Below, piece by piece: positions 1-11,996 of a stretch of 64,000 nt of DNA; the stretch's first letter is position 1, and each line of letters starts with the position of its first letter. A model generated the notes under the pieces. That model saw only the letters and a list, made by a program, of their open reading frames with translations. It was not told where the DNA came from and ran no database searches. This DNA is from Silene conica. Taxonomy: Eukaryota; Streptophyta; Magnoliopsida; Caryophyllales; Caryophyllaceae. A program made the translations under genes and the position numbers. Location: the NCBI GenBank assembly GCA_029255685.2, contig CM055320.2, positions 14,700,114 to 14,764,113 on the forward strand, given 5' to 3'.

Positions 1-450
1 AAAGAGGCAACAAAAGAGAGTTTTTGTTCCTCACAACATTCATTCTATCATAACTAGGGTTTTGTTTTTGTGAGAGAAAAACATAAGAAAAGAAAGAAAA
101 ATAATTCCTTCTTGTATAACCCTAGCCGTGTGCCTCATTCAATCTAGTAAGCTTGTGTGTTGGTTCTAGCAAAACGATATACAAACATTGAGAGTTAGTG
201 TGTCTTGGTGTTCATCTTTTGGAGGCCATCATCTCTTTGAAGGTTCAAGGAGGATCATCCACACATTAAGCTCAAGAACAAGTGAAGAAGGTGACTTCAC
301 TTGTGCCCTTATTTTGCCGAGATATCCAATGTAAGGGAGCTTATTCTTACTCCTTAATCTCGTCATAATCACTAGTTAAGCATGCTAAAGATCTATAATT
401 TATATGATAAATAATAACTAGTATGACTATATAGGTATATGAACCTAACA
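1..450 (+). mobile_element. 3' end of an LTR, probably Ty1/copia
   Basis: This stretch has no coding capacity and ends in CCTAACA, the usual 3' end of a TGTTAG-type LTR. Directly after it, at 451, the sequence becomes Athila pol in mid-domain, so an element boundary is placed here. T-rich leader-like sequence with AACCCTAG-type tracts fits an R-U5 region. The element's body and other LTR lie upstream of the window, so family and target duplication (expected to be TATTC, 451-455) cannot be confirmed. An in-frame ATG at 439 lies in this LTR and is not a pol start. Confidence 0.5.
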
Positions 451-3211
451 TATTCTTTGGATGATATTAAGGGTATAAGCCCTGATGTTTGTATGCACAG
501 AATAGATTTAGAGGAAGGGCATAAGCCTTATAGACAGGGACAGCGTAAGTTGAATCCTAAGATGCAGGATGTGGTTATGGCTGAGGTTATGAAGCTTCTT
601 GATGCAGGTATTATCTATCCGGTTGGCAACTCTAAGTGGGTTAGCCCAGTTCAGGTGGTTCCTAAGAAAGAAGGGACCACAGTGGTTAAGAATGATAAAA
701 ATGAGTTAATACCAACTAGAGTTGTAACTGGGTGGCGGATGTGCATTGATTATAGACAGTTAAATGCCGCCACCAAGAAAGACCATTTCCCCCTTCCTTT
801 TGTTGACCAAATGACTGAAAGACTGGCTTCTAATAAATTCTTCTGTTTTCTAGACGGTTATTCAGGTTTCCTCCAGATTCCCATCCATCCTGATGATCAG
901 AGTAAGACTACTTTTACATGTCCACAGGGTGTTTTTGCTTATCGCAGGATGCCTTTTGGGTTATGCAATGCTCCTGCTACTTTTCAAAGATGTATGATGG
1001 GTATCTTTTCAGACTTTATAGAAAACATTATGGAAGTATTTATGGATGATTTCTCTGTTTACGGTAATGCTTTTGATCAATGCTTAGCTAATCTTGATAA
1101 AGTCTTGCAGCGATGTATTGATGTAAACCTTGTCTTAAACTGGGAGAAGTGTCATTTTATGGTTACTGAAGGGGTAGTGTTAGGGCATCTAATTTCAGAT
1201 AAAGGTATACATGTAGATAAAGCAAAGGTGCAGGTGATTGAGCAATTACCCCCTCCTGTTAACGTCAAAGGGGTGAGAAGTTTCTTAGGACACGCAGGTT
1301 TTTACAGGCGTTTCATTAAGGACTTTTCTAAAATTGCTAAACCACTTACACAATTGCTTCTTAAAGATGCCATCTTTGATTTTTCTGATGAGTGCCTTTC
1401 AGCTTTTAACAGGTTGAAGGAAGCTTTGATCTCAGCACCAATCATCCAGCCACCAGATTAGGATCTCCCCTTTGAGATCATGTGCGATGCTAGTGACTAC
1501 GCTGTAGGTGCTGTGCTCGGTCAAAGGAAGAACAAGGCTCTTAATGCTATATACTATGCGAGCCGCACCCTGGATGAGACTCAAGTCAACTATTTTACCA
1601 CTGAGAAGGAGATGATAGCTGTCATATTTGCCTTAGAAAAATTCAGGTCATATTTAGTGGGTAATAAGGTAATTGTCTATATTGACCATGCAGCCTTAAA
1701 AGGTCTTTTTCAAAAGAAGGATTCAAAGCCAAGACTTTTAAGGTGGATACTCCTTCTCCAAGAGTTTGACATTGAGATTAGGGACAAGAAAGGCACGGAA
1801 AACGTGGTAGCTGGCCACCTATCTCGCCTGCAGCTGACTGATGGGGAAGATTCTTTACCTATTGATGATTCGTTTCCTGATGAGAGTTTATTTATCATTA
1901 ATAGTTCAGGTTCTTATCCCCCTCCTTGGTATGCTGATTATGCTAATTTTGCTGTTACAGGTAAAATCCCTCCTGAGTTGTCTTGGCAACAAAAGAAGAG
2001 ATTTATGTTCGATGCAAAACAGTATTTTTGGGATGACCCTTATGTTTTTAAAGAATGCGGAGATGGACTTATCCGGAGATGCGTCCCCCAATGGGAGGTG
2101 AAGGACATTCTGGAAGCATGTCACTCTTCTGCATATGGTGGTCACCACGGTCCATCTAGGACCGTGGCCAAGGTATTGCAGTCTGGTTTTTATTGGCCTA
2201 CTTTACATGCTGACTGTAGGAATTTTGTAGGTAACTGTGATGCCTGTCAAAGAACTGGGAATGTCTCAAAAAGACATGAGATGCCACAAGTTGGTATTTT
2301 AGAGGTAGAGATTTTTGATGTCTGGGGCATTGATTATCAAGGACCTTTTCCTAGTAGTCAAGGTAACAGGTATATTCTTGTGGCTGTTGATTATGTGTCT
2401 AAGTGGGTAGAAGCTATTGCTACTCCCCATTGTGATGCAAAGGCTGTTATTAAGATGTTTAAAAAAAATCATATTTCCTCGTTTTGGTGTCCCTAGGGTT
2501 GTCATAAGTGATGGAGGTATGCATTTTAAGGAGAAACGCTTAGGTGACTTGTTAAATAAATTCGGTGTCCAACACCGGAGGGGTTTAGCTTATCACCCTC
2601 AGACTAGTGGTCAAGTTGAGATCTCTAATAGAGAACTCAAGGAGACCCTAGCCAAAGTAGTTTCTAAGTCTAGGAAAGATTGGAGCCTAAAACTTGATGA
2701 TGTTTTATGGGCCTATAGAACCGCGTTCAAAACTCCAATAGGAATGTCACCATTCAGATTGATTTATGGTAAAACTTGTCATTTACCAGTTGAGTTAGAA
2801 CGTAAGTCTTGGTGGGCTATATGTGATCTTAACTTAGACCCTAATCTTTCCCGTGAGAAACGTTTATTGCAGCTTAATGAGTTAGAAGAATTCAGGTTGT
2901 TAGCCTATGACAATGCCAGGATTTACACGGAGAAAACAAAGCGCTGGCATGACAAGAGAATCATTAGACGTGATTTTCAGGTGGGTGATAGGGTATTGCT
3001 TTTTAATGCTCGTATTCGTCTTTTTCCTGGTAAGCTGAAATCCAGGTGGAGCGGACCCTACACCATCACAGCTGTCTCAAAATTCGGGTCAATCGAATTA
3101 GAAACCTCATCTGGTGAGAGGTTCAAAGTCAATGGCCAATATGTGAAGCACTTCCGAGGAGAAAATGAATTTGTCGGAAAAATCGAAGTTTCTTACTTTG
3201 ACCCTTTTTAA
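451..3211 (+). pseudogene. pol: Athila pol, reverse transcriptase - RNase H - integrase (copy A)
   Basis: The sequence encodes the polyprotein part that copies element RNA into DNA and integrates it. Visible landmarks are the RT motifs VVPKK, GWRMCIDYRQLN, FLDGYSG, MPFGLCNAPATFQ and the YMDD-equivalent FMDD. RNase H follows with [12 protein letters not shown] and YIDHAALK. The integrase has an HHCC-type zinc finger (HHGPSRT to CDACQR), the core ([23 protein letters not shown]) and a C-terminal [17 protein letters not shown] module. No chromodomain follows, as expected for Athila. The region is broken in about two places and is treated as a fossil. Its protein sequence is nearly identical to the matching part of copy B. 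Confidence 0.9.
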
Positions 3212-3393
3212 GATGCTCCTTAGAAGGTAAAAAAGGTCGTGCGGGACCTCTTAAACCAGCGCTACACGGGAGGCAACCCGTGCTTTAGTTTAACTTTACG
3301 TTTTGTTGTTCTTTTTTTTTGTTTTATCCTTAGGTGAAAATTGAAATCTCTGCAGAAAAAGAAAAAAAAAAAAGGGGAATCCGTTAGTACAGC

Positions 3394-3527
3394 GGTCGAC
3401 CGACCGAGTTATTAAGTCGACCGACCAAACTGACAACTTTATTCAATTTTCCTGACAGAGTAAGTAAAAATTGCAGAGCAGGTAAAAGGACGTCGGTCGA
3501 CCGACCGACTTTTGTGGTCGACCGACC
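3394..3527 (+). repeat. Paired 12-bp box modules A1 and A2
   Basis: Two modules lie at 3394-3426 and 3495-3527. Each is a 12-bp box (GGTCGACCGACC or one change from it), a 9-bp spacer of unrelated sequence, and a second 12-bp box. The box-to-box period is 21 bp. Confidence 0.9.
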
Positions 3528-4003
3528 ACGGTTTTTTTTTCGGTTTTAATTTTCCTGAGTCAAAGGTCATGGGTAACTTGTGTTTTGAAAATGCAATAAT
3601 TGCTTTCACCTCTTCACTCTACCAGCATTCCCTTCCTCTCTTAAAACCATAAAAAAATTCACCCACCTTCATCTTTCACCAATTTACTTATTTTCTTTCA
3701 ATTTCCTCATCCAAGGTATGTTTTCCTTAGTTTTCTTTCTCTCTTTTTAGTTTTATATCTTCTTACTTCCGTTTTAGGTAGTATTAGTTTATCTTTTTAA
3801 GTTCAATTTTGCTCTTAATTCCGTTTCCATACTCGTTTGTGTGTTTTTATCTTAGTTTTCTTCTTCTTTTTGATTTTATATGCTTAGATCTGTAAATTTT
3901 GGATGATTTCGTGCTGATTAGGTTAGTTTAATTCTTCCTTTCAATTTTTATGCCCTTTTTCGCGCGAACTCAACCGCGAAAAGCCGACTTTTGCACTATT
4001 CAC

Positions 4004-4288
4004 GGTCGACCGACCGGAAACTGAGGTCGGCCGACCGAAATTTGAATTTTCTGGGTTTTCAATTTACAGATCTGCACTTTTCTGACGATAGTCGGTCGAC
4101 CGACCCAAAACTGAGGTCGGCCGACCAGAACCTTGTTTTCCTGAGTTTAATTTTTTTACAGTTTCTGAATTTCTTTCGTAAATTGGTCGACCGACCCATT
4201 TTTACGGTCGACCGACCGTTTGTTCTGCAGAAATTACGTGTTAACTCACAGAAGTGGTCGACCGACCTACATATGCAGTCGGTCGACC
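4004..4288 (+). repeat. Paired 12-bp box modules A3 to A6
   Basis: Four modules start at 4004, 4094, 4185 and 4256. All keep the 9-bp spacer. In A3 and A4 the right box is GGTCGGCCGACC. In A6 the right box is close to the reverse complement (AGTCGGTCGACC). Confidence 0.9.
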
Positions 4289-4400
4289 AGAGCCTGTTTT
4301 ATAAGTTTCTGTTTTTGCAATTTCCGTGCCTAATTTTGTTAAAGCAATGTTTTCACATGCTCATAAGACTTATATCTTTATTTGAACTTTTCAGCTTTAC

Positions 4401-5828
4401 GATGTCTAGCCGTGATCAAGGTGGGAAGCGCGCACGCACTTCGGGTACAAGCACTTCTAGAGGACGTGTCTCTCGGACGAGAGGTTTGGCGGTGCAGGAC
4501 ACGGATAGTTTACCAAACTATCCGCAAATCACTTTCAGCACTCCGGCCCAGAAGGCCCGATTCCTCCATCTTACTGCCTACTGCGTGGTAGTGGCAACCC
4601 GTTTCCTTTCTGTTCCAGCCTTGCATGCTTTGGGATGCCATGACGAGGTAGTATCTTTGCTCATTGGGACCGGGTTTGCAGGACTTGTCACTATGGACGA
4701 GATCACCTACGCCTTCTCACTCTTGAGTTCTTTTCCTCCTTCACTTTTGATTTAGGGGCACTTCGCTCCGGCTATGATAATTTTTGCATCTCTTTTCGCA
4801 TGTTCAATGAAACATATGCTTTAACTTTAACCCAATTTGCTCAAATTTTAGGCTTGTCTTCTGAGGGTCTTACTGATGACCCCACGGGGTCGTATTCTGA
4901 TATGTGGTCCTGTATTTCTGATTCCAGCGATGTGAAGAAGAAAAACAGTACCATCCACCTTCCCACCCCCCGTTATTTTTTGCGTCTGTTGGCCAACACT
5001 GTTTTCGGCCGCAAAGAGTCTCAAAATGTTAACAACATTGAGCTCTCCATTTTGTCTGGTTATCTTAACATCAGACGTACGGGTCAGCAGTTTTACAACA
5101 CTGCTTATTTGGTCGCCTCTCATTTTGTGTCGGTGGGCGAGGGAACTTCCTTGACTACTATTGTCTGTGGTGGGCTAGTCACCCGATTAGCCCGCTCTTT
5201 TGTACCCCAGTTCCCTCGCTATGAGGATGCGATCGACCCTCTCTCCCGGTTCATGGACATGGCTTATGTCAGGTCCGTGCGTTGGGTAAACAGGAGAGAT
5301 TATTGGAAGATAGACACCTATCTCAGTGACCGCATCCCCATCACCATGGCTCCCACTATGCTTCCCCTTTCTAATGTTGTAGGGGAACCCCGACCATTAC
5401 TCCCGTCTTACCGCCTCCCACTTAGGGGAGGCACCGCTAGAGGCTTCAGGGCCCCTGCTCCCGGTGGCCACCATACCACATCTGGGACGGGGTACCCATC
5501 TGATTTTACTGCTCCTCCTAATGTTTATGTTCCTCCTTTTGTTGATGACAGATCTATGCCACAAATGATGGCGAGTCTTTGCAGGCAGTTCAGCCAAAAA
5601 CAGCTGAACGATAGTCTTTTCCAATACCCGGTTTACAGGGAGTATGCTACACAAGGTAGGCTCCCAACCGGCCCATGGACTCACCCCACTTGGTACACAC
5701 CTCTCGCAGGCGGTCGTGACCACGGTGAAGCTTCAGGCTCTGCCTCGGGAACAGGCGTAGGTTCCGAGGAGGATGGCGAGGAGGAAGGAGAAGAGGATCC
5801 TGAGCCGTTTTACGACTCAGAGGGCTAG
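4401..5828 (+). pseudogene. ATHILA ORF1-type gene downstream of pol (copy A)
   Basis: The start MSSRDQGGKRARTSG is shared with copy B at 12108, which fixes the ATG. A basic, serine-rich N-terminus leads into a helical region resembling the ATHILA ORF-1 family (Pfam PF03078), with RFLSVPALHALGCHDEV and FNETYALTLTQFAQILGL. The C-terminus is strongly acidic (EEDGEEEGEEDPEP). The function of the family is unknown. I see no signal peptide or clear membrane span, so the old label env-like is not supported by this copy. The frame is not open throughout and about one break is present. Confidence 0.75.
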
Positions 5829-6874
5829 GGACATGCTTAACCTTACCCTCTTTGGGGTTTGGTTTGGGGAGGTCCCCCTTGATTGGCTCGGTTTGGGGAG
5901 GTCCACATTTCCTTTGTAAGTGTTTTCCTCCCTTAGATTTCCAATTTTCCCCTCTAGATTTCCAGTTTTCCCCTTCTTCCTCCTTAGACTCTTTTTGTAG
6001 TTTTTAGTCTTTTTCCTTTTCCTTTCTTTGTTTGCTTCTTTTTCGCCTACCCCCATCCCTATGTTGTGGTTGTATGCTGATGAGCACAATGGGGGCATTG
6101 TGCGTTTTGGTTTGGGGAGGGTGTTTGCATACTCCTTTGTGAGTATGCAATTGTTTTTGTGTCTTTTGTTTTTCCTTCCTTTAGGTGTTTTTCTTGTTTT
6201 CATCCTCTCTTGTCGCGTGTTCTTCCCTGTCGCGCATTCTTCTCTGTCTTAAGTTTTTAGGTCGAGTCGGAACGGATAAATACAAGTTATGCCTCACATA
6301 TCATTTATTGCTTTGCCTTGCATTTTTCAAAAATTTTCAAGCTAGTCTTTTGCATTATCTACGAGTTTTTGTTGATTTCATGCTAAATTATTAGACTTGA
6401 CTCTCTTCTTGGCAAGCTACTACATATTCTAAGGATTAGAGCTTAATAAATCGGTGACATCCATGACCGATTTCATGTAGGTTTGTGAGTAGTTTCTCCT
6501 CTTGAGGCATGTCACGTCAATATGCATAAACATGAATTTTGTCTTCTTAATACCTGTATGCATTCGGGTTTGTGGTTTGTTGACACATGTGGTAGAGGTA
6601 CCCCTTTCTCATTATTCCCATTATCCTCACATAGCCAAATTGAATCCTTTTACCCATTTGCTACATTCAAAAAAATTGCCTACCCTAGCCGAGCTAGTAA
6701 AGTAGTGATGGGACTGTTTTTGCCATCCTTTGGTTTATGCTTCAATGATAGATTTTGACTTTGGGAGAATGATAGAAAAAAAAAAAGAAAAAAAAAAAAG
6801 AGACACGAAAAAAAAAAAATTTATGATCAAAAAAAAAATTGATGAATAAAACGGACCAGCCTGTTTTCAAGGCT

Positions 6875-6907
6875 GGTCGGTCGACCAGTTTTCCTGGTCG
6901 GTCGACC
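6875..6907 (+). repeat. Paired 12-bp box module A7
   Basis: Both boxes read GGTCGGTCGACC, the reverse complement of the standard box, again with a 9-bp spacer. This is the only module in the 3' noncoding region. Confidence 0.9.
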
Positions 6908-7578
6908 AGGACCATTGAATAGGTTAGTTTTCTGAAAAAAAAAAAAAAAGAAGGGAGAGCAAAAGAAGAAAAAAAAAAGAAAGGGGAGAAAGTTGGAGGA
7001 ATTGTGATTTTTGCTCCAAAACTTTGAGCATTGGCATGTATGAAAGAAAAAAGAAAACAATAAGAAGTGATCTTATAGTATGGATAAACGGTTGTTAGCT
7101 CGGTTTAACCCCTCTTCCCATAACTTATTTTAAGCCCCTTCTTACCTTTAGCCTCACAATTCCAAATTTGCCTCGGCATGTGTCATGGTTATTTAGTGTG
7201 GGAATGCATATGTACGGTCGTAGAGATTCTATTCATGTTAGATTGCAGGCATGTTCTTACGGGTCGTAGATAGGTGAGAGTCCTTACTTTTATTTATCTT
7301 CTTATCTTTCACATATACATTTGACCCTTTGCTTTCATGAGTGTCTCGAGCGTACCGCGAGAGTCCAATTAGAATGAGTCTTGCAAGGTTGAAATTTTAG
7401 CATGCTTTTCCAACATGTCTAACTCGTTTTGCTCTTGACATTATGTTTGATTATAGTTGAAGGATGCATTAAATTGGTTAGGCATAGTGTTGTGTTTGGT
7501 TGTGAAAAGTATGAAATCCGTTCCATTAGAAGTTTTATTTTCTTTTGAGTCTTAGTGCTTGCTTGAGGACAAGCAAGG

Positions 7579-7594
7579 TTTGGTTTGGGGAGTT
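7579..7594 (+). promoter_or_regulatory. Polypurine tract of copy A
   Basis: TTTGGTTTGGGGAGTT directly precedes the TGATACGTG start of the 3' LTR. Such tracts prime plus-strand DNA synthesis in LTR elements. Confidence 0.7.
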
Positions 7595-8887
7595 TGATAC
7601 GTGCCCATTTTATGCATTTTATTTACTCTTTTGGCACGTATTTTCTTACACTTTCTTGACTTTTAGTTGCTTTTTCTCCCGAAACGGTTTACTTTGGCAT
7701 TTCTATGTTTTATATGTAGGAATACGCGGAAGTGAGCAAAACCGAGCCTTATTTGCCTTTAAGAAGCTGTTTAGAGTACTAATATGGAGCAAGGATCCGG
7801 ATGGTGCATTCGAGTATTGATATTGGGCCGAATTAAAGACGGAAAGAACGAGAAGCGGTCGACCGACCCGCAATAGCGGTCGACCGACCGAAGCCCAGTT
7901 CACAAAAGCCCATTCTTGCGAAAAATAAACCAACAGTGCCAGAATCGGTCGACCGACCCGTATGTCTGGTCGACCGACCAGAAGCTGTTCCGGATTTCTG
8001 TTTTGTGTTTCTACTTTCCTAATCTTGTAATAATTCTTATTTAAGGAGACCTAGACTCTCCAATTAGGTTAAGCAAGTAATTCCATTAGAAAGAACCTCT
8101 TTGTTTTATCAAGCACCTTATGTTAGAAGAACTCCATTGTTAGATTCTTGGTACCAAGCTTTCATCTTTATTCTTAGATTTTCCATTCAAGTTGTAAGTT
8201 TGCTACAATTAATCTTTCCTTTTTATTCAATCTTGTTATTCATCTTGTTGTTATTTCTTATTTCATGTTTACCCTTTTATTGTCATCTTTAATTATGTTC
8301 ATCTCTTTAATTTTCTTAGTAATTGTTAGTTCCATAATTAAAAATATGCATAGCTAATTCTTGTGATTGGGAATTAGGGGAACCATGATAGAGACTTGAC
8401 TTTGATAAGTTTGATGATTAAATTACCAATCCCCCATTGTTGTTGGTGAACTAATCCTTAGGATTGAAAGATTATTAGGATTAGTTTAACAACAACTTTG
8501 GGATTGCCCTTGAACGAAAGTTTAGTGCCTTTCTAGGAACCCTAAGACCGTAAGGATTGGGTAGAATATTGACCTAAAGGTTTATTCTTTGTTCCTTGGG
8601 ATTGTGTTATTTGATTATTTTACCTTTCATTGACTTGTTTTGACCATGGGGAACCAAAGTTCCTAATCTCCTTTTTATCTTATTTTAATTTTCTTGTTAG
8701 TTTGCTACCTTAGTTGTTAGTTTAAATCTCAAATCAAAACCCCCTTTTTGGTTACTTGCAATAGACTTTAAATTCACAAACATAATTAACCTTGTCTCCT
8801 TGTGGTTCGACCCTTGACTTATCCTATCTAAGTTTAAGCTGAGGTTTTATAAATCTTATCTTTGGCACCCCTCAACGACGGGTGTCA
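7595..8887 (+). repeat. 3' LTR of Athila copy A
   Basis: The LTR is 1,293 bp long, starts TGATACGTG and ends CGGGTGTCA. It follows a polypurine tract and is followed directly by copy B pol. It aligns along its length with the LTR of copy B at 15220-16464. It contains two paired-box modules near its middle. The five bases after it (ATAAA) are the expected target duplication; the partner lies outside the window. Confidence 0.85.
7857..7979 (+). repeat. Paired 12-bp box modules A8 and A9, inside the LTR
   Basis: The modules are at 7857-7889 and 7947-7979. All four boxes are the exact GGTCGACCGACC form, with 9-bp spacers that share little sequence. Confidence 0.9.
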
Positions 8888-11013
8888 ATAAAGTCTTGCA
8901 GCGATGTATTGATGTAAACCTTGTCTTAAACTGGGAAAAGTGTTAGTTTATGGTTACTGAGGGGGTAGTGTTAGGGCATCTAATTTCTGATAAAGGTATA
9001 CATGTAGATAAAGGAAAAGTGCAGGTGATTGAGCAATTACCCCCTCCTGTTAATGTTAAGGGGGTGAGAAGTTTCTTAGGACACGCAGGTTTTTACAGGC
9101 GTTTCATTAAGCACTTTTCTAAGATTGTTAAACCACTTACACAGTTGCTCCTTAAGGATGTTGTCTTTGATTTTACTGATGAGTGCCTTTCAGCTTTTAA
9201 CAGGTTGAAGGAAGCTTTGATCTCAGCACCAATCATTCAGCCACCAGATTGGGATCTCCCATTTGAGATCATGTGCGATGCTAGTGACTATGTTGTAGGT
9301 GCTGTGCTCGGCCAAAGAAAGAATAAGGCTCTTAATGCTATATACTATGCGAGCCGCACCCTAGATGAGACTCAAGTCAACTATTTCACTACTGAGAAGG
9401 AGATGCTAGCTGTGATCTTTGCCTTAGAAAAATTCAGGTCCTATTTAGTAGGTAATAAGGTAATTGTTTACACTGACCATGCAGCTTTGAAAGGTCTTTT
9501 CCAAAAGAAAGATTCAAAGCCAAGGCTTTTAAAGTGGATACTCCTTCTCCAAGAGTTTGACATTGAGATTAGGGACAAGAAAGGCGCGGAAAACGTGGTA
9601 GCTGACCACCTATCTCGCCTTCAGCTGACCGATGGGGAAGATTCTTTACCTATTGATGATTCATTTCCTGATGAGAGTTTATTTATCATTAATAGTTCAG
9701 GTTCTTATCCCCCTCCTTGGTATGCTGATTTTGCTAACTTTGCTGTCACAGGTAAAATCCCTCCTGAGTTGTCATGGCAACAAAAGAAGAGATTTATGTT
9801 TGATGCAAAACAGTATTTTTGGGATGACCCCTATGTTTTCAAGGAATGCGGAGATGGACTCATCCGGAGATGCGTCCCCCAATGGGAGGTGAAGGACATT
9901 CTGGAAGCATGTCACTCTTCTGCATATGGTGGTCACCACGGTCCCTCTAGGACCGTGGCCAAGGTATTACAGTCTGGTTTTTATTGGCCTACTTTGCATG
10001 CTGACTGTAGGAATTTTGTAGGTAACTGTGATGCCTGTCAAAGAACTGGGAATGTCTCAAAAAGACATGAGATGCCGCAGGTTGGTATTTTAGAAGTAGA
10101 GATTTTTGATGTCTGGGGCATTGATTATCAAGGACCTTTTCCCAGTAGTCAAGGTAACAGGTATATTCTTGTAGCTGTTGATTATGTGTCTAAGTGGGTA
10201 GAAGCTATTGCTACTCCCCATTGTGATGCAAAGGCTGTTATTAAGATGTTTAAAAAAATCATATTTCCTCGTTTTGGTGTCCCTAGGGTTGTCATAAGTG
10301 ATGGAGGTATGCATTTTAAGGAGAAACGCTTAGGTGAGTTGCTAAATAAATTCGGTGTCCAACATCGTAGGGGTTTAGCTTATCATCCTCAGACTAGTGG
10401 TCAAGTTGAGATCTCTAATAGGGAACTCAAGGAGACCCTAGCCAAAGTTGTTTCTAAGTCTAGCAAAGATTGGAGTCTAAAACTTCATGATGTCTTATGG
10501 GCCTATAGAACTGCGTTCAAAACCCCAATAGGAATGTCACCATTCCGGTTGATTTATGGTAAGACTTGTCATTTACCAGTAGAGTTAGAACGTAAGTCTT
10601 GGTGGGCTATTTGTGATCTTAATTTAGACCCTAATCTTTCCCGTGAGAAACGTTTGTTGCAGCTCAATGAGTTAGAAGAATTTAGGTTGTTAGCCTATGA
10701 CAATGCCAGAATTTACAAAGAGAAAACAAAGCGCTGGCATGACAAGAGAATTATTAGGCGTGATTTTCAGGTAGGTGATAGGGTGTTGCTTTTTAATGCT
10801 CGTATACGTCTTTTTCCTGGTAAGCTGAAATCCAGGTGGAGCGGACCTTACACCATCACAGCTGTCTCAAAATTTGGGTCAATAGAGTTAGAAACCTCAT
10901 CCGGTGAGAGGTTCAAAGTTAATGGCCAGTATGTGAAGCACTTCCGCGGAGAGAACGAATTTATTGGTAAGGTTGAAGTTTCTTACTTTGACCCTTTTTC
11001 GGATGCTTCTTGA
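8888..11013 (+). pseudogene. pol: Athila pol, RT C-terminus - RNase H - integrase (copy B, 5' truncated)
   Basis: A long open frame of 687 codons (8950-11013) covers the end of RT ([24 protein letters not shown]), RNase H ([31 protein letters not shown]) and integrase (zinc finger CDACQR, core [29 protein letters not shown]). The C-terminal GDRVLLF module is present. The N-terminal RT part is separated from it by copy A. It is the better preserved of the two pol genes and differs from copy A at few residues. Confidence 0.9.
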
Positions 11014-11168
11014 TAGGTAAAAGGGTCGTGCGGGACCTCTTAAACCAGCGCTAAACGGGAGGCAACCCGTGTTCTAGCTTAATTTTACGTTTTTTTGTAA
11101 TTTCTGTTTTAGTCCTTGATGGGATTTTGAGATTCTGCAGGAAAATAAGAGGAATCGTCAGTTAAGTA

Positions 11169-11282
11169 GGTCGACCGACCCGCTATGAAGGTCAACCGAC
11201 CTTCTGACCGCATTAAATAAATTCTGACAGAGCAGGTATGCAGGACAGAGGTCGACCGACCCAAATATTAAGTCGACCGACC
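11169..11282 (+). repeat. Paired 12-bp box modules B1 and B2
   Basis: Modules at 11169-11201 and 11250-11282, colinear with A1 and A2. The 9-bp spacing is kept although spacers and some box bases differ from copy A. Confidence 0.9.
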
Positions 11283-11747
11283 TCGGGTAATTTTTTCCGG
11301 TTTTTCTTTGAGTTAGAGTCTTTGGTCTTTATGTGTTTTGAAAACACAATAATTGCTCACACTTTCTGAACCTCCCTCTCTCTCTTAAAAACCCTAACCA
11401 CCCATCTTCTTCATCCTTCACTCAATTTCCTTGCTTTCTTTCATCTTTCTCCACCCAAGGTATGTGTCTCTTAGCTTTTTCTTTCTCTTTTTCGTTTCCT
11501 AGCATCCTAATTTTGTTCTAGGTAGTTTTAGTTTGTCCTTTTCAGTTCGTTTTGGCTCCTAATTTTGTTTTCATGCATGTTTGTGTTTTCTTTTTAAGTT
11601 TTCTTCTTCCTTTAGGTTTTATAGTCTCAGATCTGTAAAATGTGTGTGGTTTTGTGCTGTTAGGGTTAGTATGATTCTTTCTTGCAATTTTTATGCCTAA
11701 TTTCTGCACGATTTCAAAACCGCGACTTTTTTTCTGATACTGTTGTC

Positions 11748-11996
11748 GGTCGACCGACTCAAAACGGAGGTCGGCCGACCAAACTGCTTTTTTTCCAGAA
11801 ATTCGATCTTTCGTTTGGTCGGTCGGTCGACATAGGTTTGAGGTCGATCGACCGCAGTAATTTTACAGGTATTCTGATTTTTGCTGGCAGTTGGTCGACC
11901 GACCTCTAGGTGAGGTCGGCCGATCCCGTCACTGTTACAGGACTTTAAAATTTTAGCGATAGTGGTCGACCGACCTCTCTATGAAGTCAGGCGACC
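11748..11996 (+). repeat. Paired 12-bp box modules B3 to B6
   Basis: Modules start at 11748, 11821, 11893 and 11964, colinear with A3 to A6. Several boxes have one or two changes (for example GGTCGATCGACC), but every spacer is 9 bp. Confidence 0.88.

Larger units (their letters stand above)
3212..4400. other. Spacer between pol and ORF1 of copy A
   Basis: This is noncoding leader-like DNA rich in T and C. It contains six of the paired 12-bp modules described separately and ends just before the ATG of the ORF1-type gene. An AG-rich splice-acceptor-like tract (TTTTCAG) lies a few bases before that ATG, which would suit a spliced subgenomic message as proposed for Athila third genes. No TATA box was identified. 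Confidence 0.6.
5829..7594. other. 3' noncoding region of copy A
   Basis: About 1.77 kb without a gene. It holds three internal GGTTTGGGGAG polypurine-like tracts (near 5858, 5887 and 6110), A-rich simple sequence (6775-6840 and 6935-6985), one paired-box module and the terminal polypurine tract. Copy B has the same layout. Confidence 0.65.
451..8887 (+). mobile_element. Athila-type Ty3/gypsy element, copy A (5' part outside the window)
   Basis: The order is pol (RT, RNase H, integrase), a long spacer, an ATHILA ORF1-type gene, a long 3' noncoding region, a polypurine tract and a 3' LTR. This is the layout of the Athila lineage, which carries an extra gene after pol. The 5' LTR, gag and the first part of pol lie upstream or were displaced by the element at 1-450. 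The copy is a fossil with about three breaks in the visible coding regions. The LTR ends in TGTCA at 8887 and the next base resumes the pol of copy B, so copy A appears to be inserted in copy B. Confidence 0.85.

Noticed and set aside
439-450. ATG at 439 as the start of the pol gene
   Set aside because: The first four codons lie in the inserted LTR; pol similarity begins at 451 in mid-domain.
3394-4288. The regularly placed GGTCGACCGACC boxes as a CRISPR-like or tandem array
   Set aside because: The boxes come in pairs with a 9-bp gap and long irregular gaps between pairs. The context is a plant LTR element, with no cas genes and no long spacers.
4401-5828. Naming the gene after pol an envelope gene
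   Set aside because: I see no signal peptide, membrane span or fusion region. The resemblance is to the ATHILA ORF1 family.
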